From an uncultured Acidobacteriia bacterium (lineage in GTDB: Bacteria > Acidobacteriota > Terriglobia > Bryobacterales > Bryobacteraceae), in assembly GCA_903929755.1 (NCBI GenBank), contig CAIYVZ010000017.1, forward strand, positions 1 to 38,026: DNA of 38,026 nucleotides, given 5' to 3'. The notes below the pieces were generated by a model. The model worked only from the letters and a program-made list of their open reading frames with translations. It ran no database searches and was not told the origin of the DNA. The position numbers and the translations under genes are program-made. Below, piece by piece: positions 1-6,373 of the stretch. How positions within the stretch are numbered: position 1 is the stretch's first letter; each line of letters starts with the position of its first letter.

Positions 1-77
1 GCCTCGATCTGACTCAGGCTGCTTACTTCCGTGTCGTTCATGCTGATGATCAATCCCCAGCATCCAACCCCTTCTCC

Positions 78-133
78 TCAGGCTCACCTTGCGTGAGAAT
101 CCGTACCCCCCTTCAGGCTCATCTTGCATGAGA
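78..133. repeat. Pair of short palindromic repeats with a compensatory change
   Basis: Two 21-bp copies, at 78-98 and 113-133, share the consensus TCAGGCTCAyCTTGCrTGAGA and start 35 bp apart. Each carries a 5-bp inverted repeat around the loop CTTGC: CTCAC/GTGAG in the first and CTCAT/ATGAG in the second. The two differences between copies are exactly the paired bases, so the stem is kept. This suggests a folded RNA or DNA element of REP type, or a two-site operator. No function is known to me. Confidence 0.5.
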
Positions 134-172
134 CAAGAGTGTCTGCGCTGGTTGGCGAAAACCGGTGGCAAA

Positions 173-547
173 ATGGGTAACAGCGGAACGGCGGAAGCCA
201 GCGTGACCATCGGCAATCTGCTGGCGTTTGTGGTATGTCTTCCGGTGGCGGGCGGCGAAATTGTCGGCGCTGCGGAACCGAAAAACGCCGCGCTGCTGCT
301 CTATCTGGGTATTTTTCAGATTGGACTGGCGTATGCTCTGGTGGTTCGTTCGGTACGCCGCGTTCCGGCGTTCGAAGCGGCCGCGCTGTTGCTTCTCGAA
401 CCGGTTTTCAATCCGATCTGGGCCTGGCTGGCGCAGGGTGAGAAGCCGACGCCGCTGGTGGTCGCGGGCGGCGCGGCAATTCTGGCCGGAGCGCTGGGAG
501 GCACCGCTGGCCGGAGCGCTCTGCGGCGCGCTGCAGCAGAAGTTTAA
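173..547 (+). pseudogene. C-terminal fragment of an EamA/DMT-family transporter
   Basis: The 124 residues read like the second half of the C-terminal EamA domain of a drug/metabolite transporter. A GNLLAFVVCLP helix is followed by hydrophobic segments with YLGIFQIGLAYALVVRSVRRVP and LLEPVFNPIWAW, a typical ending for the family. Full EamA proteins have about 280-300 residues and ten helices, so most of the protein is missing. The frame stays open back to position 89, but that stretch holds the palindromic repeats and does not read as transporter. No convincing ribosome binding site precedes ATG 173. It is probably a remnant created by a deletion or insertion near position 170. Expression as a mini-protein cannot be excluded. 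Confidence 0.6.
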
Positions 548-548
548 G

Positions 549-854
549 CTATTCGCCTGCGAGCGGATTCGCTGCGGGTGGATTCGCCTCGGGTGCGGCC
601 GGAGGCGGCGTTTTCTCCACTACAATCGTGAACTTCGCCGCCATCGCGGCAATGGCTCCCACGGCTGCAACAACGGGAGCCAGAATCGCTCCCACAGCCG
701 CTACGCTCACCGGAATCTCCACAAACGTGTTGCCGTGTTCGTCCTTAATAATGATCCGGCGGACATTGCCCTCATGGATCAATTCTTTGACCTTTGCTCC
801 CAGCTCATGGCTCAGAACGCGGATCTCTTCAACGATGGAATCGAGCTTCAACAT
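549..854 (-). CDS. DUF4342-like protein with a hydrophobic segment
   Basis: This 101-residue protein begins with a charged helical part (KLDSIVEEIRVLSHELGAKVKELIHEGNVRRI). The strand-forming stretch IIKDEHGNTFVEIPVSV follows, then an Ala/Val-rich membrane-like helix at about residues 52-72 and a Pro/Ala-rich tail. The combination VKELIHEGNVRRI plus EIP matches the DUF4342 family as I know it, in which some members carry an additional UBA-like domain not seen here. AGGAG lies about 9 bases upstream of the ATG. It is the second gene of a two-gene unit: the upstream membrane-protein gene stops one base before this start. The function is unknown. Confidence 0.7.
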   Translation of the reverse strand: MLKLDSIVEEIRVLSHELGAKVKELIHEGNVRRIIIKDEHGNTFVEIPVSVAAVGAILAPVVAAVGAIAAMAAKFTIVVEKTPPPAAPEANPPAANPLAGE

Positions 855-855
855 T

Positions 856-1050
856 TTAGAAAACTCCTCTCAGAACTCGGGCGGGCAGAGTGACGAGAGC
901 CCAGACAGCGGCAAGTACGCCCCCCACCGCAATCCCGACGATGCGGAACGGCAACAACAGCAACCAGACGATTGGGTACAGAACCAACGCTACCAGCGCC
1001 AGCGGCCAGCACAAGAGTAACAGGATGCACCACAGCAGAAACTTGACCAT
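856..1050 (-). CDS. Small two-helix membrane protein
   Basis: This 64-residue protein is almost entirely hydrophobic. One helix spans about residues 4-35 (Leu/Trp-rich), the motif LLPFRIVG follows, and a second helix spans about 37-57 before the basic end LPARVLRGVF. The stop codon is one base upstream of the DUF4342 start, so the two genes are almost certainly co-transcribed and perhaps translationally coupled. No strong Shine-Dalgarno sequence is visible before ATG 1050. I do not recognise a named family. The coupling suggests that the two products act together at the membrane. Confidence 0.55.
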   Translation of the reverse strand: MVKFLLWCILLLLCWPLALVALVLYPIVWLLLLPFRIVGIAVGGVLAAVWALVTLPARVLRGVF

Positions 1051-1144
1051 CGCACCGTTAACTACGCATCCAGGGCGGCAAAAGTTCGCCTGGGCCCCGA
1101 AGTGTTATCCTTTTGTCAATTTCGTCTCCGAAAGGAACACACAG

Positions 1145-3763
1145 ATGACCGGAAAAATCGTCCGATTTGCGCTCGCAGCAGGGGTTTGCACCGCCATGGC
1201 ATTCGCTCAGGATCCCCCCGCGGAGCCGCCGGCAGGTGCCCCGCCCGCCGCTTTGCCTGGTCCGGGACGGGGTGGTGCCGGTGCCACCGCCGACCCTCAG
1301 CCCTACGAACGCGTCATCACGAAAGACGCAAAAACGAAGGCCGGCATCTTTACCGTCCACCAGATTAAGGACAAGTTCTACTTCGAGATGTCGAAGCAAG
1401 AGATGGAGCGTGAGTTCCTTCTGAACGTCACTATCGTCAAAACGGTGGCTGGCGTCGGGTATGGCGGCGACCAGTTGACCGACCACGTGGTGCGCTGGGA
1501 GCTGAACGGCAATAAAGTCCATCTCCGCGACGTGAACTACGCCGTGAAGGCGGATCCGAAAACGCCGATCGCGCTGGCCGTGAAGGCTGCCAACAACAAC
1601 ACGATCCTGATGACGTTTCCCGTAGCCGCGTTTGCGAAAGATGGCTCGCCGGTGATTGATGTAACCCGGCTTTACAGCACCGATGTTCCCGAATTCGGTA
1701 TCCGTCAACACCTGGGTGCAACGGCGATGGATGCCTCGCGATCCTACATTGAACATGTCTCCGCCTTCCCCGAAAATATTGACGGCGAATCCACCCTGAC
1801 CTTCACCCGGGCGCAGGCGCCGGCGGGTCTCGGGGCGGCAGTGCCTCCGGCTGGCCTCGGCGGTGGCCAGATGCGTCCAGGTTCGGCCAGCATCGTGGTC
1901 CACTACAGCATGGTCAAGCTGCCGGAGCAGCCCATGATGCCCCGCTTGTTTGACGAACGCGTGGGGTATTTCACCACCAACGCGATTGACTACAGCAAGG
2001 AAGAACACCGTGCCCCGCGCGTTCGATACATTGCCCGGTGGCGACTGGAGAAAAAAGATCCTGCAGCAGCCGTTTCTGAGCCGGTGAAGCCCATCGTTTA
2101 CTACATTGACGCCGCCACGCCCGTGAAATGGCGCGACTACATGAAGCAGGGTGTGGAGAGCTGGCAGAAGGCCTTTGAGGCTGCCGGTTTCCGCAACGCC
2201 ATCGTCGCAAAGATGGCGCCGACGGCCGCCGAAGACCCCAATTTCAGTGCGGAGGACGTGCGCAATTCCGTGATCCGCTGGATGCCGTCCACAGTGGAGA
2301 ACGCCGTTGGCCCGCACATCTCCGATCCCCGGACCGGCGAAATTCTCAACGCCGACATTCGCTTTTATCACAACATTATGAACCTGCAGCGCGCCTGGTA
2401 TTTCCTGCAGGCCGGACCCCTGGATCCCCGCGCTCAGAAGCTCCCGTTGCCGGATGATCTGATGGGCAAGTTGCTGCAATATGTAGTGGCGCACGAAGTC
2501 GGCCATACGCTGGGCTTTCAGCACAACATGAAGGCCAGTTCCATGTACGAACAGGCCAAGGTTCGGGATAAGGACTGGGTTCACAAGATGGGCCATACGC
2601 CGTCGCTGATGGACTACTCGCGCTTCAACTACGTGGCGCAGCCGGAAGACGGTATTGCCGTGGACGATCTGATCCCCGGGATTGGCCCCTACGACGTTTG
2701 GGCCACTAAGTGGGGTTACTCGCCCATCCCGGCGGCCAAAACTTCGGAAGAAGAAAAGCCGACGCTGAACGCCTGGGCCAAAGAGCAGGACGCCACGCCT
2801 TGGCTTCGTTTTTCCACCGCTGGTTCGGCCGGCGCGGATTTCGGGGAACAAACCGAGGCTGTCGGCGACGCGGACGCCGTCAAATCCAGCGCGCTTGGCC
2901 TGAAAAACCTGCAGCGCGTGGCGAAGATGCTGATGCCCGCCACTACCGCCAAAGAAGGGGAGCCGTACGAGGACCTGGCGGAACTCTATGGCCGGATGCT
3001 GGGGCAGTGGACGCTCGAAATGAACCACGTTGCCTCCATCGTGGGCAGTTTTAGCTCGCAGACCAAGTACGTGGGCCAGCAGGGGCGTGTGTTTACTCCA
3101 ACGCCGAAGGCTCGGCAACAGGCTGCCGTTGCTTTCCTGGCGGAGAACGCCCTTGCAACTCCGAAATGGGCTATCGATCCTGAAATCTCCCGCAGAATTG
3201 AGCCCGTCGGCGTTCTGAACCGGATTCGCAATTCGCAGACCAGTATGCTGAACAGCCTCCTCTCCAGCCCTCGTTTCGCCCGTTTGGTAGAACAGCAGGC
3301 GGTGGACGGCGCGGCCGCCTGGGCGCCTTCCGACTTCCTGGCTACCGTTCGCAAAGACGTGTTTTCCGAACTCGAGAGCGCGCAGGTGAAGGTGGATGCG
3401 TATCGCCGGAATCTGCAGCGGGCGTATCTGGATCTGGCGAATACCAAACTGAACAGCAATACGGCGCTTCCGGCGGGGTTGCCCCCGGAGCTGGCCGCGC
3501 AGTTCGGAAGCAGCGGCGATGAGCGGCCTTTCTACCGCGCCGAGCTGCGCTCCCTGAGCGGCCAGGTGACGGCGGCTTTGGTAAAACCCGCGGATCGCGA
3601 AACGAAGGCCCATCTGGAAGGCGTCCGGGACCAGATTGCCCGCATTCTGGACCCGAAGTTCGCCACCCCCGCCACAGCGGGAGCCGGAGCGATCCGGATC
3701 GGCTTTGACAGTCTGGCCGGCGCCGAAAGCTGCTGGCCGGACTACGTAATCAACCCGTATTGA
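1145..3763 (+). CDS. Secreted zinc-dependent metalloprotease (DUF5117/DUF4953 type)
   Basis: The 872-residue protein starts with a signal peptide (residues 1-21, ending AMAFAQ) followed by a Pro/Ala/Gly-rich linker. The zinc site HEVGHTLGFQHN lies at residues 450-461 (His450, Glu451, His454, His460), the extended HExxHxxGxxH motif of metzincins. A Met-turn-like SLMDYSRFNY follows about 35 residues later. Length and order fit the large zinc-dependent metalloproteases common in Acidobacteriota and Bacteroidota (DUF5117 N-terminal, DUF4953 C-terminal). The frame is open upstream to 890, but ATG 1145 has AAAGGA at proper spacing and begins directly with the signal peptide. The gene stands alone and is followed by a stem-loop. 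The substrate is unknown; a role outside the cytoplasmic membrane is inferred from the signal. Confidence 0.85.
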   Translation: MTGKIVRFALAAGVCTAMAFAQDPPAEPPAGAPPAALPGPGRGGAGATADPQPYERVITKDAKTKAGIFTVHQIKDKFYFEMSKQEMEREFLLNVTIVKTVAGVGYGGDQLTDHVVRWELNGNKVHLRDVNYAVKADPKTPIALAVKAANNNTILMTFPVAAFAKDGSPVIDVTRLYSTDVPEFGIRQHLGATAMDASRSYIEHVSAFPENIDGESTLTFTRAQAPAGLGAAVPPAGLGGGQMRPGSASIVVHYSMVKLPEQPMMPRLFDERVGYFTTNAIDYSKEEHRAPRVRYIARWRLEKKDPAAAVSEPVKPIVYYIDAATPVKWRDYMKQGVESWQKAFEAAGFRNAIVAKMAPTAAEDPNFSAEDVRNSVIRWMPSTVENAVGPHISDPRTGEILNADIRFYHNIMNLQRAWYFLQAGPLDPRAQKLPLPDDLMGKLLQYVVAHEVGHTLGFQHNMKASSMYEQAKVRDKDWVHKMGHTPSLMDYSRFNYVAQPEDGIAVDDLIPGIGPYDVWATKWGYSPIPAAKTSEEEKPTLNAWAKEQDATPWLRFSTAGSAGADFGEQTEAVGDADAVKSSALGLKNLQRVAKMLMPATTAKEGEPYEDLAELYGRMLGQWTLEMNHVASIVGSFSSQTKYVGQQGRVFTPTPKARQQAAVAFLAENALATPKWAIDPEISRRIEPVGVLNRIRNSQTSMLNSLLSSPRFARLVEQQAVDGAAAWAPSDFLATVRKDVFSELESAQVKVDAYRRNLQRAYLDLANTKLNSNTALPAGLPPELAAQFGSSGDERPFYRAELRSLSGQVTAALVKPADRETKAHLEGVRDQIARILDPKFATPATAGAGAIRIGFDSLAGAESCWPDYVINPY

Positions 3764-3771
3764 TAGCTGCG

Positions 3772-3806
3772 GGACAGGGGTGCAGGCAAGTCCTTTACCC
3801 CTGTCC
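3772..3806 (+). terminator. Stem-loop after the metalloprotease gene
   Basis: A perfect 10-bp inverted repeat (GGACAGGGGT at 3772-3781, ACCCCTGTCC at 3797-3806) encloses a 15-base loop, 8 bases after the metalloprotease stop. Only a short TGTT follows instead of a clear U-tract, so termination efficiency is uncertain. Confidence 0.45.
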
Positions 3807-3808
3807 TG

Positions 3809-3836
3809 TTCACGGCTGCAATAAGTACGTTAGACT
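3809..3836 (+). promoter_or_regulatory. Candidate sigma-70 promoter of the tRNA-Arg gene
   Basis: TTCACG (3809-3814) and TAGACT (3831-3836) each match the -35 and -10 consensus at four of six positions and are 16 bases apart. They end 10 bases before the first base of the tRNA. The position is right for a tRNA promoter. This is a reading by eye only. Confidence 0.4.
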
Positions 3837-3846
3837 GGAATCACGT

Positions 3847-3923
3847 GCACCCGTAGCTCAGCTGGATAGAGCGATTGCCTCCGGAGCAATAGGTCGCAGG
3901 TTCGACTCCTGCCGGGTGCACCA
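3847..3923 (+). tRNA. tRNA-Arg (anticodon CCG)
   Basis: The 77-base sequence folds into a full cloverleaf. The acceptor stem is GCACCCG/CGGGTGC with discriminator A and an encoded CCA (3921-3923). The D stem is GCTC/GAGC, the anticodon stem ATTGC/GCAAT with loop CTCCGGA, and the T arm GCAGG-TTCGACT-CCTGC. The anticodon CCG at 3881-3883 reads the arginine codon CGG. No flanking direct repeat or integrase marks it as an attachment site. Confidence 0.97.
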
Positions 3924-3955
3924 ATTAACCTCTCCCCTTCTTTCTCCCCTCGACC

Positions 3956-3971
3956 GCCTGCCTTCGCAGGC
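3956..3971 (+). terminator. Short hairpin downstream of tRNA-Arg
   Basis: GCCTGC (3956-3961) and GCAGGC (3966-3971) form a 6-bp stem around a CTTC loop about 30 bases after the tRNA. The following bases are C/T-rich (CGCTTCCTCTCC) but not a U-run. It may end or trim the tRNA transcript; support is weak. The rest of 3924-4123 shows no gene. Confidence 0.25.
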
Positions 3972-4123
3972 CGCTTCCTCTCCCGGGCTCTTTTCATCTG
4001 AGAGCGGCATTTCGAGTTCATCCCCCCAGTGGATTCCGGTTTTCTTCCCCTACCCGAGACAGGGTCCCCAATTCGATATACAATCAGTGATCGGAAAGAC
4101 CCAATCCGAAAAGGACGTTCCCA

Positions 4124-5863
4124 ATGAAGACCCGTTTCTTCCTCGCCGCCGCTCTCCTCGGTGGCACCCTGCTTGCGCAGGTCACGTACGACCGGCTTCT
4201 CCATGCCGACCGCGAGCCGCAGAACTGGCTCACCTACTCCGGGGGCTACGCGAGCAATCGCTACAGTCCGCTCAACCAGATCAACCGGAGTAACGTCAAA
4301 AACCTCCAGATGAAGTGGGCTTATCACCCGCTCCCCACCATCCATGGCGGCAGCGCTCAGAAGATGGAGAACACGCCGCTGGTAGTGGATGGCGTTCTCT
4401 ACGCGGGTAATGCCATGGAGGTTGTGGCGCTGGACGCCGTGACCGGGCGGCAGTTCTGGCGGGTGCAGCACGAGCTGAGTTCAACGAATTATTACAACGC
4501 CTACGAAGTCAATAAAGGCACCGCGATCTCCGGCGACACGCTCTTCTGGGCCACCCTCGATTGCCACCTCATCGCCATCGACGTCAAAACCGGGCATGTG
4601 AAATGGGACATCGTCATGGCCGATTGGCGCAAGGGATATCAGTACAACGTGGCGCCGCTGGTGGTGCGCAACATGGTGATCCTTGGGCCGGCCACCAACG
4701 AAGCCGGCGCCAACTGCTGGGTCAACGCCTATGATGTCAACACCGGCAAGGAAATCTGGAGGTTCTACACCAACCCCACCTCCGCCGATCAGCCGGAAGC
4801 GAAGACCTGGGCGGGCGACAGCTGGAAGCACGGCGGCAGCCCGATCTGGAACGGCGGCACTTATGACCCGGAGACGAATCTGACCTACTGGGGAACGGGC
4901 AATCCGAATCCAGGCTGGAGCGGCGACGTCCGTTCGCCGGGCGACAACCTCTGGTCGGACTCCGTCATCGCGCTCGACGCTACCACCGGAAAGCTGAAAT
5001 GGTATTTCCAGTTCACCCCCGGCGACGAGTACGACTGGGACGCCACCCAGGTCGCCGTCCTCGCCAACATGGACTGGAAAGGCAAGCCCCGCAAAGTGCT
5101 GATGTGGGCCAATCGCAACGGCTTCTTCTACGTGCTCGACCGCGCCTCGGGCCAGTTCCTGATGGGCAAGAATTTCGTGAAGCAGAACTGGGCAGTCGGC
5201 CTCGACGAGAGTGGACGCCCGGTCAAGGAACCGAGCCACTGGCCGAAACCGATCGGCGGATCCTACACAGAGCCAGGCACGCAGGGCGGCACGAACTGGT
5301 ATCCGCCGTCATTCAGCCCGCGCACGGGCTTGATTTACATCCCGACCTGGGAAAATTCGGGTGCCCAGTCGGCCAAGGGCGATCCGGGTCCGTGGGTGGA
5401 AGGCGAACGCTACACGGGGAATGGCCGCGACAGGGCTCCGGACGGCAGCATCCCGCGGCCTCAATATCGGCAAGCGCACGGACTTCCACCTGTCACGGGG
5501 GGAGGGCGCGCCGCCGCTGGCCGCGGTCGGGGCCCAGGCCGGGCCTCGGCGATGTACAAGACGGAAGCGGAGGGCTATGGCGCCATCCGCGCCATTGACC
5601 CCAAAACCGGCGAGAAGGTGTGGGACTTCAAAATGGTGGACTACACCGAGAGCGGCGTGCTTTCCACGGGCGGGGACCTGGTGTTCGGTGGCGGCCGCGA
5701 CGGCAGCTTCACCGCGCTCGACGCGAAAACCGGCGAGCAGCTCTGGCACGTCTACCTCGATGGCGCCAATGCCAGCGGCCCCATCAGCTACGCCGTCAAC
5801 GGCAAGCAGTACATTATCGGCACCGGCGGCGGGATTATGTATTCGTTCGCCTTGCCGGATTAG
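4124..5863 (+). CDS. PQQ-dependent alcohol dehydrogenase-like quinoprotein, lanthanide-type signature
   Basis: The 579-residue protein has an export signal (residues 1-19) and the eight-blade propeller repeats of methanol/ethanol quinoprotein dehydrogenases (several xxALDAxTGxxxW blades). By comparison with MxaF/XoxF, the metal and PQQ site reads Glu193 (TNEAG), Asn260 (GTGNPNP), catalytic Asp304 and Asp306 in YDWDAT, and Arg331 in ANRNGFF. The second Asp, two residues after the catalytic one, marks lanthanide-dependent enzymes (XoxF, PedH, ExaF); calcium enzymes have Ala, Ser or Thr there. The vicinal Cys-Cys pair near the active site is absent. A low-complexity AAAGRGRGPGRA loop lies near residue 470. 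No pqq genes, xoxG or xoxJ are nearby, so cofactor supply is unproven. Expected reaction: periplasmic oxidation of an alcohol or aldehyde. Confidence 0.85.
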   Translation: MKTRFFLAAALLGGTLLAQVTYDRLLHADREPQNWLTYSGGYASNRYSPLNQINRSNVKNLQMKWAYHPLPTIHGGSAQKMENTPLVVDGVLYAGNAMEVVALDAVTGRQFWRVQHELSSTNYYNAYEVNKGTAISGDTLFWATLDCHLIAIDVKTGHVKWDIVMADWRKGYQYNVAPLVVRNMVILGPATNEAGANCWVNAYDVNTGKEIWRFYTNPTSADQPEAKTWAGDSWKHGGSPIWNGGTYDPETNLTYWGTGNPNPGWSGDVRSPGDNLWSDSVIALDATTGKLKWYFQFTPGDEYDWDATQVAVLANMDWKGKPRKVLMWANRNGFFYVLDRASGQFLMGKNFVKQNWAVGLDESGRPVKEPSHWPKPIGGSYTEPGTQGGTNWYPPSFSPRTGLIYIPTWENSGAQSAKGDPGPWVEGERYTGNGRDRAPDGSIPRPQYRQAHGLPPVTGGGRAAAGRGRGPGRASAMYKTEAEGYGAIRAIDPKTGEKVWDFKMVDYTESGVLSTGGDLVFGGGRDGSFTALDAKTGEQLWHVYLDGANASGPISYAVNGKQYIIGTGGGIMYSFALPD

Positions 5864-5872
5864 CCGATTCTG

Positions 5873-5908
5873 CTCGACGCGCCGGTGGTGCACTATCGGC
5901 GCGTCGAG
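5873..5908 (+). terminator. Perfect 12-bp stem-loop after the quinoprotein gene
   Basis: CTCGACGCGCCG (5873-5884) and CGGCGCGTCGAG (5897-5908) are exact inverted copies with a 12-base loop, starting 9 bases after the stop at 5863. The strong stem and its place argue for a transcription terminator or 3'-end stabiliser, although no U-run follows. Confidence 0.5.
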
Positions 5909-5922
5909 TTCGATGAGAGAAG

Positions 5923-6006
5923 CTACAACCCGAAACAAATAATATTGGGCCCCGCCGCCACCGCTACATACTGATTCCCACCCACAGAAAACGCCATCGC
6001 CGACGC
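5923..6006 (-). pseudogene. Decayed C-terminal tail of a second quinoprotein gene
   Basis: Read on the minus strand this segment gives SAMAFSVGGNQYVAVAAG followed by PNIICFGL and a stop. That is nearly identical to the end of the intact quinoprotein at 6374-8143 (SAMTFSVGGNQYVAVAAG, then the same last eight residues). The DNA match spans about 85 bp at roughly 90% identity (5922-6008 against 6373-6459). Upstream of it the similarity stops and no open quinoprotein frame continues. It is probably a leftover of a tandem duplication or of recombination at this locus. Confidence 0.6.
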
Positions 6007-6150
6007 CGCTCCTGATCCCTGGCTTGGTCAGCGATGGGTCATTCTGAAACATCTTTTTCCCTCGCAATCCAGCTAACCTGAAAGTATCTGCTTAGTGGCT
6101 TGCAGATTGGCAGTTTGCATCACAGGAGCTTTGGACTCCGAAAATGCAAA

Positions 6151-6172
6151 ACCCCGCTGAAGAGAGCGGGGT
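6151..6172 (+). other. Stem-loop ahead of the small peptide gene
   Basis: ACCCCGCT (6151-6158) and AGCGGGGT (6165-6172) form a perfect 8-bp stem with a GAAGAG loop. It lies 36 bases before the small ORF at 6208, in the gap between the two convergent quinoprotein genes (5864-6373). It could be a leader hairpin, an attenuator or the end of an upstream transcript. Nothing further can be assigned. Confidence 0.35.
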
Positions 6173-6207
6173 CTGCAAATCCCACCGGAGTGGAAAGGAG
6201 GGTCTAT

Positions 6208-6288
6208 ATGATTCTTCTGTTACTGATCGTTGTCCTGCTGTTACTCAGGCGACGCCGAACCAGAATTCAGTTCAATCTCGAACTGTAA
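6208..6288 (+). CDS. 26-residue single-pass membrane peptide
   Basis: The short frame encodes 26 residues: a Leu/Ile/Val-only helix of about 12 residues after the start Met, then RRRRTR and a polar end (IQFNLEL). A strong Shine-Dalgarno sequence, AAGGAGG, sits 6 bases before ATG 6208, which is the main reason to believe it is translated. Stem-loops flank it on both sides (6151-6172 and 6299-6328), so it could be a discrete small transcript. The shape, a short hydrophobic helix with a basic stop-transfer segment, is that of small membrane regulators or type I toxin peptides. No family was recognised and no antisense RNA can be shown. Confidence 0.45.
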   Translation: MILLLLIVVLLLLRRRRTRIQFNLEL

Positions 6289-6298
6289 TCTGACCGAA

Positions 6299-6328
6299 GA
6301 GGGCGGGTGGGCAGCCACCCATCCGCTC
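6299..6328. terminator. Stem-loop after the small peptide gene
   Basis: GAGGGCGGGTGGG (6299-6311) pairs with CCACCCATCCGCTC (6315-6328) with a small mismatch and a tight loop. It lies 10 bases after the peptide stop and 45 bases downstream of the convergent quinoprotein stop at 6374, so it could serve either strand. There is no U-run. Confidence 0.4.
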
Positions 6329-6373
6329 TCTCAGTAACGAATATATCACCAAAACGCCGATCCAAGCCAGCCG

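Noticed and set aside
1058-3613. Long open frame (about 850 codons) on the minus strand over the metalloprotease gene
   Set aside because: It is fully antisense to a gene with signal peptide, zinc site and Met-turn. The product is rich in Arg, His and Gly with no recognisable domain, as expected of a shadow frame in GC-rich DNA.
3847-3923. tRNA-Arg as an integration site of a genomic island
   Set aside because: There is no integrase gene and no repeat of the tRNA 3' end found by eye in the window, and the downstream genes look like ordinary chromosomal genes.
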